A stretch of 64,000 nucleotides of DNA. Source: Claveliimonas sp034178805. Lineage in GTDB: Bacteria > Bacillota > Clostridia > Lachnospirales > Lachnospiraceae. Under the pieces are notes generated by a model that saw only the letters and a list, made by a program, of their open reading frames with translations, ran no database searches and was not told the DNA's origin. Shown piece by piece: positions 1-8,712 of the stretch. Location: the NCBI RefSeq assembly GCF_050314255.1, contig NZ_JBNPMZ010000013.1, forward strand, positions 1 through 64,000. The letters are read 5' to 3'. Position 1 is the stretch's first letter. Every line of letters starts with the position of its first letter. Position numbers and translations under genes: made by a program.

Positions 1-39
1 AGATACAGTTCTGAAAAGAAGAGAATAAAAAGTTGAAAA

Positions 40-76
40 GGATGCACAAGGGAAAGACCTTGTGCATCCTTTTTTT
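40..76 (+). terminator. Intrinsic terminator of an upstream gene
   Basis: A perfect 12-bp stem (40-51 with 58-69) with a 6-base loop is followed by seven T residues. It ends a plus-strand gene that lies before the window and insulates the MarR promoter that follows. Confidence 0.85.
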
Positions 77-98
77 GAAGGGAAGGTAGAATAATTAG

Positions 99-206
99 TT
101 AGATATTTAATTAATATTTGGTGAAAAATATTATATTATTCTTAAAAATAAGATAATTCCTTGACTTAAATCGCGAATAAAAATAGTATAATGGTTAGAC
201 ATCTAA
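99..206 (+). promoter_or_regulatory. Promoter and two MarR-type operators upstream of the first exporter cassette
   Basis: A -35 TTGACT at 161-166 is followed by TAGTAT (184-189, 17-bp spacer) overlapping TATAAT (187-192). The 12-bp palindrome TTAGACATCTAA lies at 195-206, directly behind the -10. A close copy, TTAGATATTTAA, lies at 99-110. Paired palindromes around the promoter of a MarR gene are the usual arrangement for autoregulation, so the product of the next gene probably binds here. The operator assignment is inferred. Confidence 0.6.
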
Positions 207-238
207 TTATTTTGATGTAATGAAAAAGGAGGAACAGC

Positions 239-739
239 ATGGAAAACCGAAATGAAAAAGATAAACCCTGTCAGATGATTCTGCATCATATGGTACATTT
301 AATAGATTATCAGACGATGCGGGGACTGGAACATTATGGATTAAACATTGGTCAGGCCGGAATTCTTTTTGTTTTATCAAATGGAGGTGCTTTGTCTCAA
401 CGTGAACTGGCGGAGAAAATATGTGTAAAACCACCGTCTATGACGGTAGCACTCAGGAAGATGGAAAAGCTTGGATTTGTGCTCAGAAATACAGATTCCC
501 GGGATCAGCGGATTACCAGAATTGAATTGACAGAACGGGGAAAGAGCTGTGTGAAAGAGATAAAAGAGCATATTGATCAGATGGAAGATGTGTTGTTTCA
601 GGGATTTTCTGATGGAGAGCGCATTTTGATGTGCAGAATGCTGAGACAGATGCAGGAGAATCTGATGAATTATAAGGAAATGAAGGATATTTCTATGGAC
701 CGCATTATGCGGGAAATGGAAGAATTCAGAGAGGAGTAG
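239..739 (+). CDS. MarR family transcriptional regulator
   Basis: This 166-residue protein has a winged-helix domain: the recognition segment lies around residues 56-85 (QRELAEKICVKPPSMTVALR) and the wing has the family pattern DSRDQR followed by ELTERG near 90-105. MarR proteins are dimeric repressors released by small hydrophobic ligands. The start has an AAGGAGG site nine bases upstream. The gene ends ten bases before an ABC exporter pair, so it probably represses its own operon in response to a compound those pumps export. The ligand cannot be read from sequence. A second regulator of this class heads a similar cassette at 58247. Confidence 0.9.
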   Translation: MENRNEKDKPCQMILHHMVHLIDYQTMRGLEHYGLNIGQAGILFVLSNGGALSQRELAEKICVKPPSMTVALRKMEKLGFVLRNTDSRDQRITRIELTERGKSCVKEIKEHIDQMEDVLFQGFSDGERILMCRMLRQMQENLMNYKEMKDISMDRIMREMEEFREE

Positions 740-748
740 ATTGGATTT

Positions 749-2929
749 ATGGGAAAATTGTTGAAAATACTTAAACCCTATGCGGGAGCAGTGGCAGTGA
801 TTCTCTGTGTGCTGATTGTACAGGCCTACTGTGATCTGTCACTTCCGGGATACACGTCTGATATCGTAAATGTGGGAATTCAGCAGGGCGGTGTGGATGA
901 AAAAGTGCCGGAGCAGATTGGTGAGGAGGATCTGGAGAAGCTGCTTTTCTTCATCCCATCGAAAGATCAGGAGAAGGTTCGGGATGCATACGAGGAAGCC
1001 AATGCCGGATTGTATGATTATGATGGCACTGTGTGGAAATTAAAAGAGAGTGTGGCGGAGGATGACACGCAGATACAGACATTGGCAGAGATTATGGGAA
1101 AACCAATGCTCTTTGTAGCAGGCATGGAATCAGGAAGCGATGTTGCAGAAAGCATGGGCGCCCAGATGCAAAGTCAGACGGAAGGTGCTTCCAGGGACGA
1201 AATGCTGGATGAGATATACTCTCAGATGGAGGATATGCCGGAAACTATGGTGGAACAGGCGGCAACTCTTTATATCAAGGAAGTTTATCAGAATCTTGGG
1301 ATGGATATGGATGATATTCAGAATAAATATATTCTGAGTACGGGAGGAAAAATGCTCCTTCTGGCAGCTCTCGGAATGGCGGCAAGTATTCTGGTTGGTC
1401 TGATGGCAGCCAGAGTGGGTGCAAGCGCAGGACGAAAGCTGAGAGGTGATGTTTTCAGAAAAGTGGTAGGATTTTCCAACGGAGAGTTCGATAAATTTTC
1501 CACCGCATCACTGATTACCAGAAGTACAAATGATATTCAGCAGATTCAGATGCTGATTGTTATGATCTTAAGAATGGTGCTGTATGCACCGATCATGGCG
1601 GCCGGTGGTCTGGTTAAAGTATTCCGTACCAATGTGGATATGTCCTGGATTATCGGGCTTGCCGTAATTCTGATCCTGATGGTGGTGACAGTGCTCTTTA
1701 TCATTGTAATGCCTAAATTTAAGATCGTACAGAATCTGGTGGACCGTCTGAATCTGGTGTCCAGGGAAATTCTTACCGGCCTTCCGGTTATCCGTGCTTT
1801 CAGTACGGAAAAATATGAGGAAAAACGGTTTGACAAAGCCAATATGGACCTGACAAAAGTGAATTTATTTGTGAATCGTGCCATGACTTTCATGATGCCG
1901 GTGATGATGCTGATTATGAATGGTATAACGGTTCTGATCGTATGGAGTGGTTCCCACAGCATTAATGATGGAACTATGCAGGTAGGAGATATGATGGCAT
2001 TTATCCAGTATACGATGCAGATTATTATGTCCTTCCTTATGATCTGTATGATTAGCGTTATGCTGCCGAGAGCGGCTGTTTCTGCTGTCCGTGTGGATGA
2101 AGTGCTGCAAAGCACTGCGGCTATCCGTGATCCGGAAAATCCGAAAAACCTTCCCCGGAATGCAATGGGCGAAGTGGGATTTCATCATGTTTCCTTCCGT
2201 TATCCGGGGGCGGAGGAGGATGTACTGCATGATCTTACATTTACAGCAAAACCGGGACAGACAACGGCTATCATTGGAAGTACCGGAAGCGGTAAATCCA
2301 CTTTGATCAATCTGATTCCGAGATTCTACGATGTGACAGAAGGAAGTATTACGATTGATGGTCTGGACGTGCGTGATATGAGTCAGCATGAATTAAGAGA
2401 CCAGCTCGGCTATGTGCCGCAAAAGGGAGTACTTTTCTCGGGAAATATAGCCTCCAATATTCTTTATGGTAATCCGGAAGGCACGGAGCAGGAGATGATA
2501 GAGGCGGCTGAGATTGCTCAGGCTACAGAATTTATTCATACAAAGAAAAAGAAATATGACAGTCCCATATCACAGGGAGGTTCCAATGTGTCCGGCGGTC
2601 AGAAACAGAGACTTTCTATTGCCAGAGCCATTGCAAAGCATCCGAAAATTTATATTTTTGACGACAGTTTTTCCGCACTTGACTTTAAGACGGATGTGAA
2701 GCTCAGAAGTGCGCTGAAGGAAAAGACAGAAGACAGTACCGTAATTATTGTAGCGCAGCGTATCAGTACGATTCTTCACGCAGAGCAGATCATTGTTCTG
2801 GATGATGGGGAAATTGCAGGAATTGGAACACACAGAGAATTACTGAAAAATTGTGATGCTTATTATCAGATCGCTGCATCACAGCTTTCTGAGAAAGAGC
2901 TGGAAGCAGATTTGAAGGAGGTGGTCTAA
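749..2929 (+). CDS. ABC exporter half-transporter, degenerate-site subunit with large extracellular insertion
   Basis: At 726 residues this is about 150 longer than a normal half-transporter. The extra part is an acidic, Met/Gln-rich segment at about residues 35-195 between TM1 and TM2, predicted to face outside. The nucleotide-binding domain starts near 474. It has Walker A GSTGSGKST (about 509) and signature VSGGQ (about 613), but Walker B reads IYIFDDSFS, with Asp where the catalytic Glu should be. The switch His is Gln (VAQRIS, about 669). This is the non-hydrolysing half of a heterodimeric exporter of the BmrC/TM287 type. It is followed one base later by its partner. The substrate is unknown; drug or peptide export are both possible. 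Confidence 0.88.
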   Translation: MGKLLKILKPYAGAVAVILCVLIVQAYCDLSLPGYTSDIVNVGIQQGGVDEKVPEQIGEEDLEKLLFFIPSKDQEKVRDAYEEANAGLYDYDGTVWKLKESVAEDDTQIQTLAEIMGKPMLFVAGMESGSDVAESMGAQMQSQTEGASRDEMLDEIYSQMEDMPETMVEQAATLYIKEVYQNLGMDMDDIQNKYILSTGGKMLLLAALGMAASILVGLMAARVGASAGRKLRGDVFRKVVGFSNGEFDKFSTASLITRSTNDIQQIQMLIVMILRMVLYAPIMAAGGLVKVFRTNVDMSWIIGLAVILILMVVTVLFIIVMPKFKIVQNLVDRLNLVSREILTGLPVIRAFSTEKYEEKRFDKANMDLTKVNLFVNRAMTFMMPVMMLIMNGITVLIVWSGSHSINDGTMQVGDMMAFIQYTMQIIMSFLMICMISVMLPRAAVSAVRVDEVLQSTAAIRDPENPKNLPRNAMGEVGFHHVSFRYPGAEEDVLHDLTFTAKPGQTTAIIGSTGSGKSTLINLIPRFYDVTEGSITIDGLDVRDMSQHELRDQLGYVPQKGVLFSGNIASNILYGNPEGTEQEMIEAAEIAQATEFIHTKKKKYDSPISQGGSNVSGGQKQRLSIARAIAKHPKIYIFDDSFSALDFKTDVKLRSALKEKTEDSTVIIVAQRISTILHAEQIIVLDDGEIAGIGTHRELLKNCDAYYQIAASQLSEKELEADLKEVV

Positions 2930-2930
2930 G

Positions 2931-4754
2931 ATGGCAGGAAGAAAGCACGGACCGATGGGAGGTCCTCACGGCGGAATGTCCGGTGAGAAGGCTAAGGATT
3001 TCAAAGGCACTATGAAGAAGCTTATCAATTACATGGGCAGATATAAGATTGCTATTTTCTTTGTTATGCTATTTGCTGTCGGTGGCACCATTTTCAGTAT
3101 AGTAGGACCGAAGATTCTCGGTAAGGCAACGACGGAGATATTTAATGGTCTTGTAAGTAAGGTGTCAGGAGGAAGCGGAATTGATTTTGAGAAGGTTGGC
3201 AGGATTTTACTGGGAGTATTGTGTCTGTATCTTGTCAGTGCAGCCTTTTCCTTTGTGCAGGGATACATTATGACAGGGATTTCCCAGAAGATGACATACC
3301 GCCTGAGAAAAGAGATTTCTGAGAAGATCAATCGTCTGCCTATGAACTATTTTGATAAAATGACCCATGGAGAGATACTTTCCCGCATTACCAATGATGT
3401 GGATACTCTGGGACAAAGTCTGAATCAGAGTGCGACTCAGATGATAACATCTGTAACTACACTGATTGGTGTTCTCGTAATGATGATCAGTATCAGTCCG
3501 CTGATGACGGTAGTTGCGCTTCTGATTCTTCCGGTATCCATGGGATTGATTTCTGCGATCGTGAAGCGTTCACAGGGATATTTCAAGAAGCAGCAGGAAT
3601 ATTTGGGTCATATTAACGGGCAGGTTGAGGAGGTCTATGGCGGTCATAATATCGTTAAGGCATTTAACAAAGAAGAGGACATTATCAAAACTTTTGATGA
3701 TACAAATGAAGAATTATATCATTCTGCATGGAAATCACAGTTTTTGTCAGGTATGATGATGCCGATTATGCAGTTCGTGGGAAATCTGGGCTATGTGGCA
3801 GTATCCATCCTGGGGGGTTATCTGGCGATAAAAAAGACCATTGAAGTGGGAGATATTCAGTCCTTTATCCAGTATGTACGCCAGTTTACCCAGCCGATTC
3901 AGCAGGTGGCGCAGGTGGCAAATATGCTTCAGTCTACCGCTGCGGCGTCTGAGAGAGTATTTGAATTCCTGGAGGAGACGGAGGAAGATGTTACAGTTCC
4001 GAATCCGGTGTCCGTAGAGGGGCTGGAAGGCAGAGTGGAATTGGATCATGTACAGTTCGGTTATAATCCGGATCATACGATTATTCATGATTTCAGTGCA
4101 AAGGTTGAGCCGGGACAGAAGATTGCAATTGTGGGTCCTACCGGAGCGGGTAAGACTACGATGATTAAGCTGCTGATGCGTTTTTATGATGTGAACAATG
4201 GGGAGATCAGAGTAGACGGTCATAATCTGAGGGACTTTAACAGAAGTGAACTCCGTCAGATGTTTGGAATGGTTCTTCAGGATACGTGGCTGTTTAATGG
4301 AACTATTGAAGAAAATATCCGTTATGGAAAACTGGATGCTACTCATGAAGAGGTGGTAGAGGCAGCAAAAGCGGCTCATGTGCACCGCTTTGTACAGACG
4401 CTGCCAAGTGGCTATAACATGGTATTAAATGAGGAAGCAAGCAACGTGTCTCAGGGACAGAAACAGCTGCTTACAATTGCAAGAGCAATTCTTGCTGATC
4501 CGAAGATTCTGATCCTTGATGAAGCTACCAGTTCTGTGGATACCAGAACGGAAGTGAGGATACAGAAAGCGATGGATAATCTGATGAAGGGCAGAACCAG
4601 CTTTGTCATTGCACATCGATTATCTACGATCCGGGATGCTGATATGATTCTTGTTATGAAGGATGGAGACATCATCGAACAGGGTAACCATGAAACACTT
4701 CTGGCGCAGAACGGATTTTATGCGGAATTGTACAATGCTCAGTTTGCACACTGA
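2931..4754 (+). CDS. ABC exporter half-transporter, catalytic subunit
   Basis: This 607-residue partner of the preceding gene has a Gly/His/Met-rich N-terminus, six membrane spans in roughly residues 35-330 and an ATPase domain from about 365. Walker A is GPTGAGKTT (about 401), Walker B ILILDEATS with the catalytic Glu (about 530), and the switch His is present (IAHRLS). Its signature is VSQGQ instead of VSGGQ. That loop would complete the partner's degenerate site, so the pair has one consensus and one degenerate ATP site. A ribosome binding site (GGAGG) lies inside the end of the first gene, so the two are translated together. The cassette ends about 45 bases before sbcD. Confidence 0.9.
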   Translation: MAGRKHGPMGGPHGGMSGEKAKDFKGTMKKLINYMGRYKIAIFFVMLFAVGGTIFSIVGPKILGKATTEIFNGLVSKVSGGSGIDFEKVGRILLGVLCLYLVSAAFSFVQGYIMTGISQKMTYRLRKEISEKINRLPMNYFDKMTHGEILSRITNDVDTLGQSLNQSATQMITSVTTLIGVLVMMISISPLMTVVALLILPVSMGLISAIVKRSQGYFKKQQEYLGHINGQVEEVYGGHNIVKAFNKEEDIIKTFDDTNEELYHSAWKSQFLSGMMMPIMQFVGNLGYVAVSILGGYLAIKKTIEVGDIQSFIQYVRQFTQPIQQVAQVANMLQSTAAASERVFEFLEETEEDVTVPNPVSVEGLEGRVELDHVQFGYNPDHTIIHDFSAKVEPGQKIAIVGPTGAGKTTMIKLLMRFYDVNNGEIRVDGHNLRDFNRSELRQMFGMVLQDTWLFNGTIEENIRYGKLDATHEEVVEAAKAAHVHRFVQTLPSGYNMVLNEEASNVSQGQKQLLTIARAILADPKILILDEATSSVDTRTEVRIQKAMDNLMKGRTSFVIAHRLSTIRDADMILVMKDGDIIEQGNHETLLAQNGFYAELYNAQFAH

Positions 4755-4799
4755 TATACGCTCTGCAAGGATTGAATTAAAATAACAGGAGGTTCACGT

Positions 4800-5918
4800 A
4801 TGCGTTTTTTTCATCTTTCCGATCTGCATATCGGCAAGCAGCTGCATTATTATAATCTGAAAGAGGATCAGGAAAGGATACTTTCACAGGTGGTGGAAGC
4901 AGCGAGGGAATATCGGCCGGATGTAATTGTGATTGCGGGAGATATTTATGATAAATCTGTGCCATCTGCAGTGGCGGTGAGTATTTTTAACCGGTTTCTC
5001 ACAGAGATTTCAGATATGGATCCGGCGATTCCGGTTTTGATAATCGCGGGAAATCATGATTCTGCCCAGAGGCTGGAGTATGCCAGTTCTATCCTTGACC
5101 GTCATCAGATTCATATTGCAGGAATGCCCCCTTCCTCACCAGAGGAGAGATTAAAAAAAATTGCGCTGAAAGATGAGTGGGGAAATGTGAATTTTTATTT
5201 GCTCCCATTTGTAAAACCAGGGTATGTTCGTCATTTCATGGAAACCGCGAGTGTGGAAGAAACGGTGAGAGCCCTTTTGGAGCGGGAAAAGATTTCTGTG
5301 GATGAGAGAAATGTTATTGTCAGCCATCAGTTTTATACATCCGGGGGAAAAGAGCCAAAGCGCAGTGATTCGGAGTCAATTATTGTGGGCGGACTGGATA
5401 ATGTGGACACGGCAGTGCTGGAAGCATTTGATTATGCTGCGCTTGGGCATATCCACCGGTCGCAGAGTATAGGCTGTGGCAGTTACTGTGGTACACTTCT
5501 TCCGTATTCGGTACAGGAGGCAGAGGACGAGAAGACTCTGGTTATGGTGGAGCTTGGAAAAAAAGGAGAGACTCCGAAGGTACATCATATTCCTCTTCAT
5601 CCTTTAAGAAAAATTCGTCGGCTTAAAGGAAACTTGGAAGAGGTACTGGGATGTGCGCCGGAAGAAAAGGAAAATTATGTCAGTGTAACCGTTACTGATG
5701 AGATAGAGCCTTATCATATGAGGGAGAGGCTGGAGGAAGTCTTTCCTTATCTTCTGGAAGTAAGAGTAGATAATACCAGAACCAGAAATACCCTGGAGGA
5801 GATGGAAGTGTTTCCGGATATCACGGATCCTGTGGAAGCTTTTGCTCATTTTTTCCGGGAGATACAGGGCAGAGAAATGAATGAAGAAGAACGTAAGATA
5901 CTGGAGGAACAGGTATGA
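4800..5918 (+). CDS. sbcD: Exonuclease SbcCD, nuclease subunit SbcD
   Basis: This is the Mre11-type metallophosphoesterase of the SbcCD complex, which trims DNA hairpins and protein-blocked ends. The metal-binding motifs are in order: SDLHIGK near residue 7, AGDIYD near 47, GNHDS near 82, SHQF near 178 and GHIHRSQ near 217. The length of 372 residues is normal. An AGGAGG site precedes the start. The last four bases overlap the start of sbcC (ATGA), as in most Firmicutes. Cytoplasmic; it needs SbcC ATP binding for activity. Confidence 0.96.
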   Translation: MRFFHLSDLHIGKQLHYYNLKEDQERILSQVVEAAREYRPDVIVIAGDIYDKSVPSAVAVSIFNRFLTEISDMDPAIPVLIIAGNHDSAQRLEYASSILDRHQIHIAGMPPSSPEERLKKIALKDEWGNVNFYLLPFVKPGYVRHFMETASVEETVRALLEREKISVDERNVIVSHQFYTSGGKEPKRSDSESIIVGGLDNVDTAVLEAFDYAALGHIHRSQSIGCGSYCGTLLPYSVQEAEDEKTLVMVELGKKGETPKVHHIPLHPLRKIRRLKGNLEEVLGCAPEEKENYVSVTVTDEIEPYHMRERLEEVFPYLLEVRVDNTRTRNTLEEMEVFPDITDPVEAFAHFFREIQGREMNEEERKILEEQV

Positions 5919-8599
5919 GACCAATAAAACTGACCATGTCTGCGTTTGGTTCCTATGCGGGAGTGGAGACCATAGATTTTGAAGATGTGGGCGGAGTATT
6001 CCTGATTACCGGAGATACCGGAGCAGGGAAGACCACAATATTCGATGCAATTATGTATGCGCTTTATGACCAGACCAGCGGAGGAAAACGTGACGGTAAT
6101 ATGATGCGAAGCCAGTATGCCAGCCTTCAGACGGAGACTTACGTGGAACTGGAATTTGAATATAAAGGCAAAAATTACAGAATACTTCGCAATCCGGAGT
6201 ATGAACGTGAGAGCAAACGCCGGGATAAGGATGGAAATCCAAAGAAAACAATAGAGAAATCCCGCGTGACATTATTCCTTCCGGATGGAACGGAATATAT
6301 GGGGAAAAAACAGGAAACGAACCGAAAAATTGTTGAGATTATCGGATTGGATGCAGCCCAGTTTACGCAGACAGTGATGATTGCTCAGGGGGAATTTCTT
6401 CGCCTTCTTCATGCAAAATCCGATGAACGAAAGGAGATATTTTCCCGGATTTTCGACACACGTATTTTTGCGGATATTCAGAAAAATCTTCGGGAGAAGG
6501 TAAAAGCTCTGTATGGTGAACTGGCTGACGGAGAGAAGTCGGCGGCTCAGGAACTGTCCCACCTGATTTATTCGGAAAATGTAAACTATGAGAATCTGAT
6601 GGAAGAAGCTGTCGGTATAGAAGAACGTCTGAGTATCATTGGGAAAATGAATCGGGAAATTGGCAGACGGGAGCGCGAGTGCGGGAAAGAAGGGCAGGAT
6701 ACAGAAAAGATTCTGGAGGAAGTGAACAACAGGATTACTCTTGCTGAGTCAAATAACCGATTGTTTGATTTGCTGGGACAGGCGCAGGAAAAGATAAGGA
6801 AAATAGAGGAAAGCAGGAGCGTTCTGAGGAAAAAGGAAGACAGATTAAAACGTGCGGCAAGTGCAGAACGTGTGAGGATTCAAGAGCGGGAGCTGAAGAA
6901 CGCTTCGACAGTGATTGTACGTCTTGAGAAAGAAATTGCTGATCTTGATAAATGGATTGAGAAGAAAAATGCGGAAAGAGTGTCCGGGGAACAGCTTCTT
7001 GACAATATTCGTAAGGCAGAGGAAGCGCAAACCAGACTAAATGAATTATCAGAGACTATGAAATGTCTTGAGGATATCCGTAGGCGGATGAAAACCTTAA
7101 GTGCCATGGAGCGGGAGCAGCAAAAAGCCTGTGAGGCTCTCAGAGAGGCAGAACGGCAGTATCTGCTTGCCGGCCAGGAATATCAGAAGATGAATGATGC
7201 TTTCCTGGCGGCGCAGGCTGGAGTTCTGGCGGGTGCACTTCGGGAAGGAATGCCCTGTCCGGTCTGTGGCTCCACTCATCATCCGGCTCCGTCTGCGGCT
7301 TCGAAGACAGCACCCAGTCAGCAAGATGTCAGGGACGCAAGAAGCAGACGGGATGAAATGGAGAAGAAAAAGGACAGACTGCAGGAAAAATTTGTGCAGA
7401 GGCAGCAGGAATTTCGGGTGTTTGAGGAAGTGCTTGTGCGTGATGGAAAACAGAATGTGGGTGAGGATTTTAAATTGGATGAACCTGCTTTGACAGAGAA
7501 TATAGAGGAAATGTTGATATTTCAAAGGAAGGAGCATGACCGCTGTCAGAAGATGGTGGATACTGTGAAAGGAAAACCATCGGCTGCAAAAGCAGAGGAA
7601 GAATTGCGAAAGCTTTCTGAATCCATTCATGTCCGTACAGGTGAGCGAAAAAGTCTGCAGGAACAGTTAAAAGAGTGGACGGACAGAAAAGAAGAGGCTT
7701 GCCGGGTATTTTTGCAGGCTTGGAAAGATGAAGGCTTTGAATCTGTAGAATCCTATCGGGCCTCTGAAATGACAGAGGAAGAGCAGGAAGTGGAGAAACA
7801 GTGGTGCGTGAAGTACCGGGAAGAAGAAATTCTTGCAAAAGCAGATGTGGAGCGTTACAGTGCGGAAACACAGGGCAGACAGAGGATAGAGACCGATTCT
7901 CTCGAACAGGAAAAAAAGATGCTTCGACAGAAAAAAGCAGAACTGGATGAAAGGCAGAAACAACTGTATCGTCAGGGAGAGAATAATCGGACGGTTCAGG
8001 AGAATTTGAAACGTATTCTTGGAAAAAATAAGGATCTCAGACAACGATATGCCGTCCTGCAGAATCTGAGTGCGACAGCTAACGGTACCCTTTCGGGAAG
8101 TGCAAAGATAGATTTTGAAGCATATGTACAGAGGCAGTATTTTCGTCAGGTAATTCAGTGTGCGAATCAGCGCCTTATAAGGATGACAGATAATCAGTTT
8201 GTACTTCGGTGCCGTTCTATGGAGGATTTGGGCAGCAGAGGAAGTGCGGGACTGGATCTGGATGTTTATAGTGTGGTTACCGGAACAGTGCGGGATGTCA
8301 AAACCCTTTCCGGAGGAGAATCTTTCATGGCGGCGCTCTCAATGGCTCTGGGGCTCGCTGATGTGATTCAGAACAGAGCCGGGGGAATTCAGTTGAAAAC
8401 GATGTTTGTAGATGAGGGATTTGGATCTCTTGACGAGTATTCCAGAGAGCAGGCCATCGGAATCTTAAGTGAGCTTGCCGGTGGAGACAGGATGATAGGG
8501 ATTATCTCTCATGTGGAGGAACTGAAGGAAAGTATAGAACGCAAGCTTCTGGTGACCAGAACAAAGAAAGGAAGTCATGTCAGATGGCTGCTGAGCTGA
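5915..8599 (+). CDS. sbcC: Exonuclease SbcCD, ATPase subunit SbcC
   Basis: This 894-residue Rad50-type SMC-like ATPase has Walker A GDTGAGKTT near residue 32, two long coiled-coil arms, and a zinc-hook CPVC near residue 448 (GMPCPVCGSTHH). The C-terminal half of the ATPase carries signature LSGGESF near 799 and Walker B MFVDEGFGSLDE near 830. The size is slightly below the 1000-residue E. coli protein because the arms are shorter. It overlaps sbcD by four bases and the two form the hairpin nuclease. No terminator is evident after it, but the next gene has its own promoter. Confidence 0.95.
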   Translation: MRPIKLTMSAFGSYAGVETIDFEDVGGVFLITGDTGAGKTTIFDAIMYALYDQTSGGKRDGNMMRSQYASLQTETYVELEFEYKGKNYRILRNPEYERESKRRDKDGNPKKTIEKSRVTLFLPDGTEYMGKKQETNRKIVEIIGLDAAQFTQTVMIAQGEFLRLLHAKSDERKEIFSRIFDTRIFADIQKNLREKVKALYGELADGEKSAAQELSHLIYSENVNYENLMEEAVGIEERLSIIGKMNREIGRRERECGKEGQDTEKILEEVNNRITLAESNNRLFDLLGQAQEKIRKIEESRSVLRKKEDRLKRAASAERVRIQERELKNASTVIVRLEKEIADLDKWIEKKNAERVSGEQLLDNIRKAEEAQTRLNELSETMKCLEDIRRRMKTLSAMEREQQKACEALREAERQYLLAGQEYQKMNDAFLAAQAGVLAGALREGMPCPVCGSTHHPAPSAASKTAPSQQDVRDARSRRDEMEKKKDRLQEKFVQRQQEFRVFEEVLVRDGKQNVGEDFKLDEPALTENIEEMLIFQRKEHDRCQKMVDTVKGKPSAAKAEEELRKLSESIHVRTGERKSLQEQLKEWTDRKEEACRVFLQAWKDEGFESVESYRASEMTEEEQEVEKQWCVKYREEEILAKADVERYSAETQGRQRIETDSLEQEKKMLRQKKAELDERQKQLYRQGENNRTVQENLKRILGKNKDLRQRYAVLQNLSATANGTLSGSAKIDFEAYVQRQYFRQVIQCANQRLIRMTDNQFVLRCRSMEDLGSRGSAGLDLDVYSVVTGTVRDVKTLSGGESFMAALSMALGLADVIQNRAGGIQLKTMFVDEGFGSLDEYSREQAIGILSELAGGDRMIGIISHVEELKESIERKLLVTRTKKGSHVRWLLS

Positions 8600-8618
8600 A
8601 AATAATTATATTTATCCG

Positions 8619-8647
8619 TTGACGCAGAAACGGGCTTGGGATAAGAT
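8619..8647 (+). promoter_or_regulatory. Predicted sigma-A promoter of the PurF-like gene
   Basis: TTGACG (8619-8624), a 17-bp spacer, then TAAGAT (8642-8647). It lies in the 113-bp gap after sbcC and leaves a leader of about 60 bases with no obvious structure. Confidence 0.6.
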
Positions 8648-8712
8648 GAAATAGGAAGAAACTGAAACGAAAAGTATGATTAATACAAATAAAAACAGAA
8701 GGAGATAAAGAC

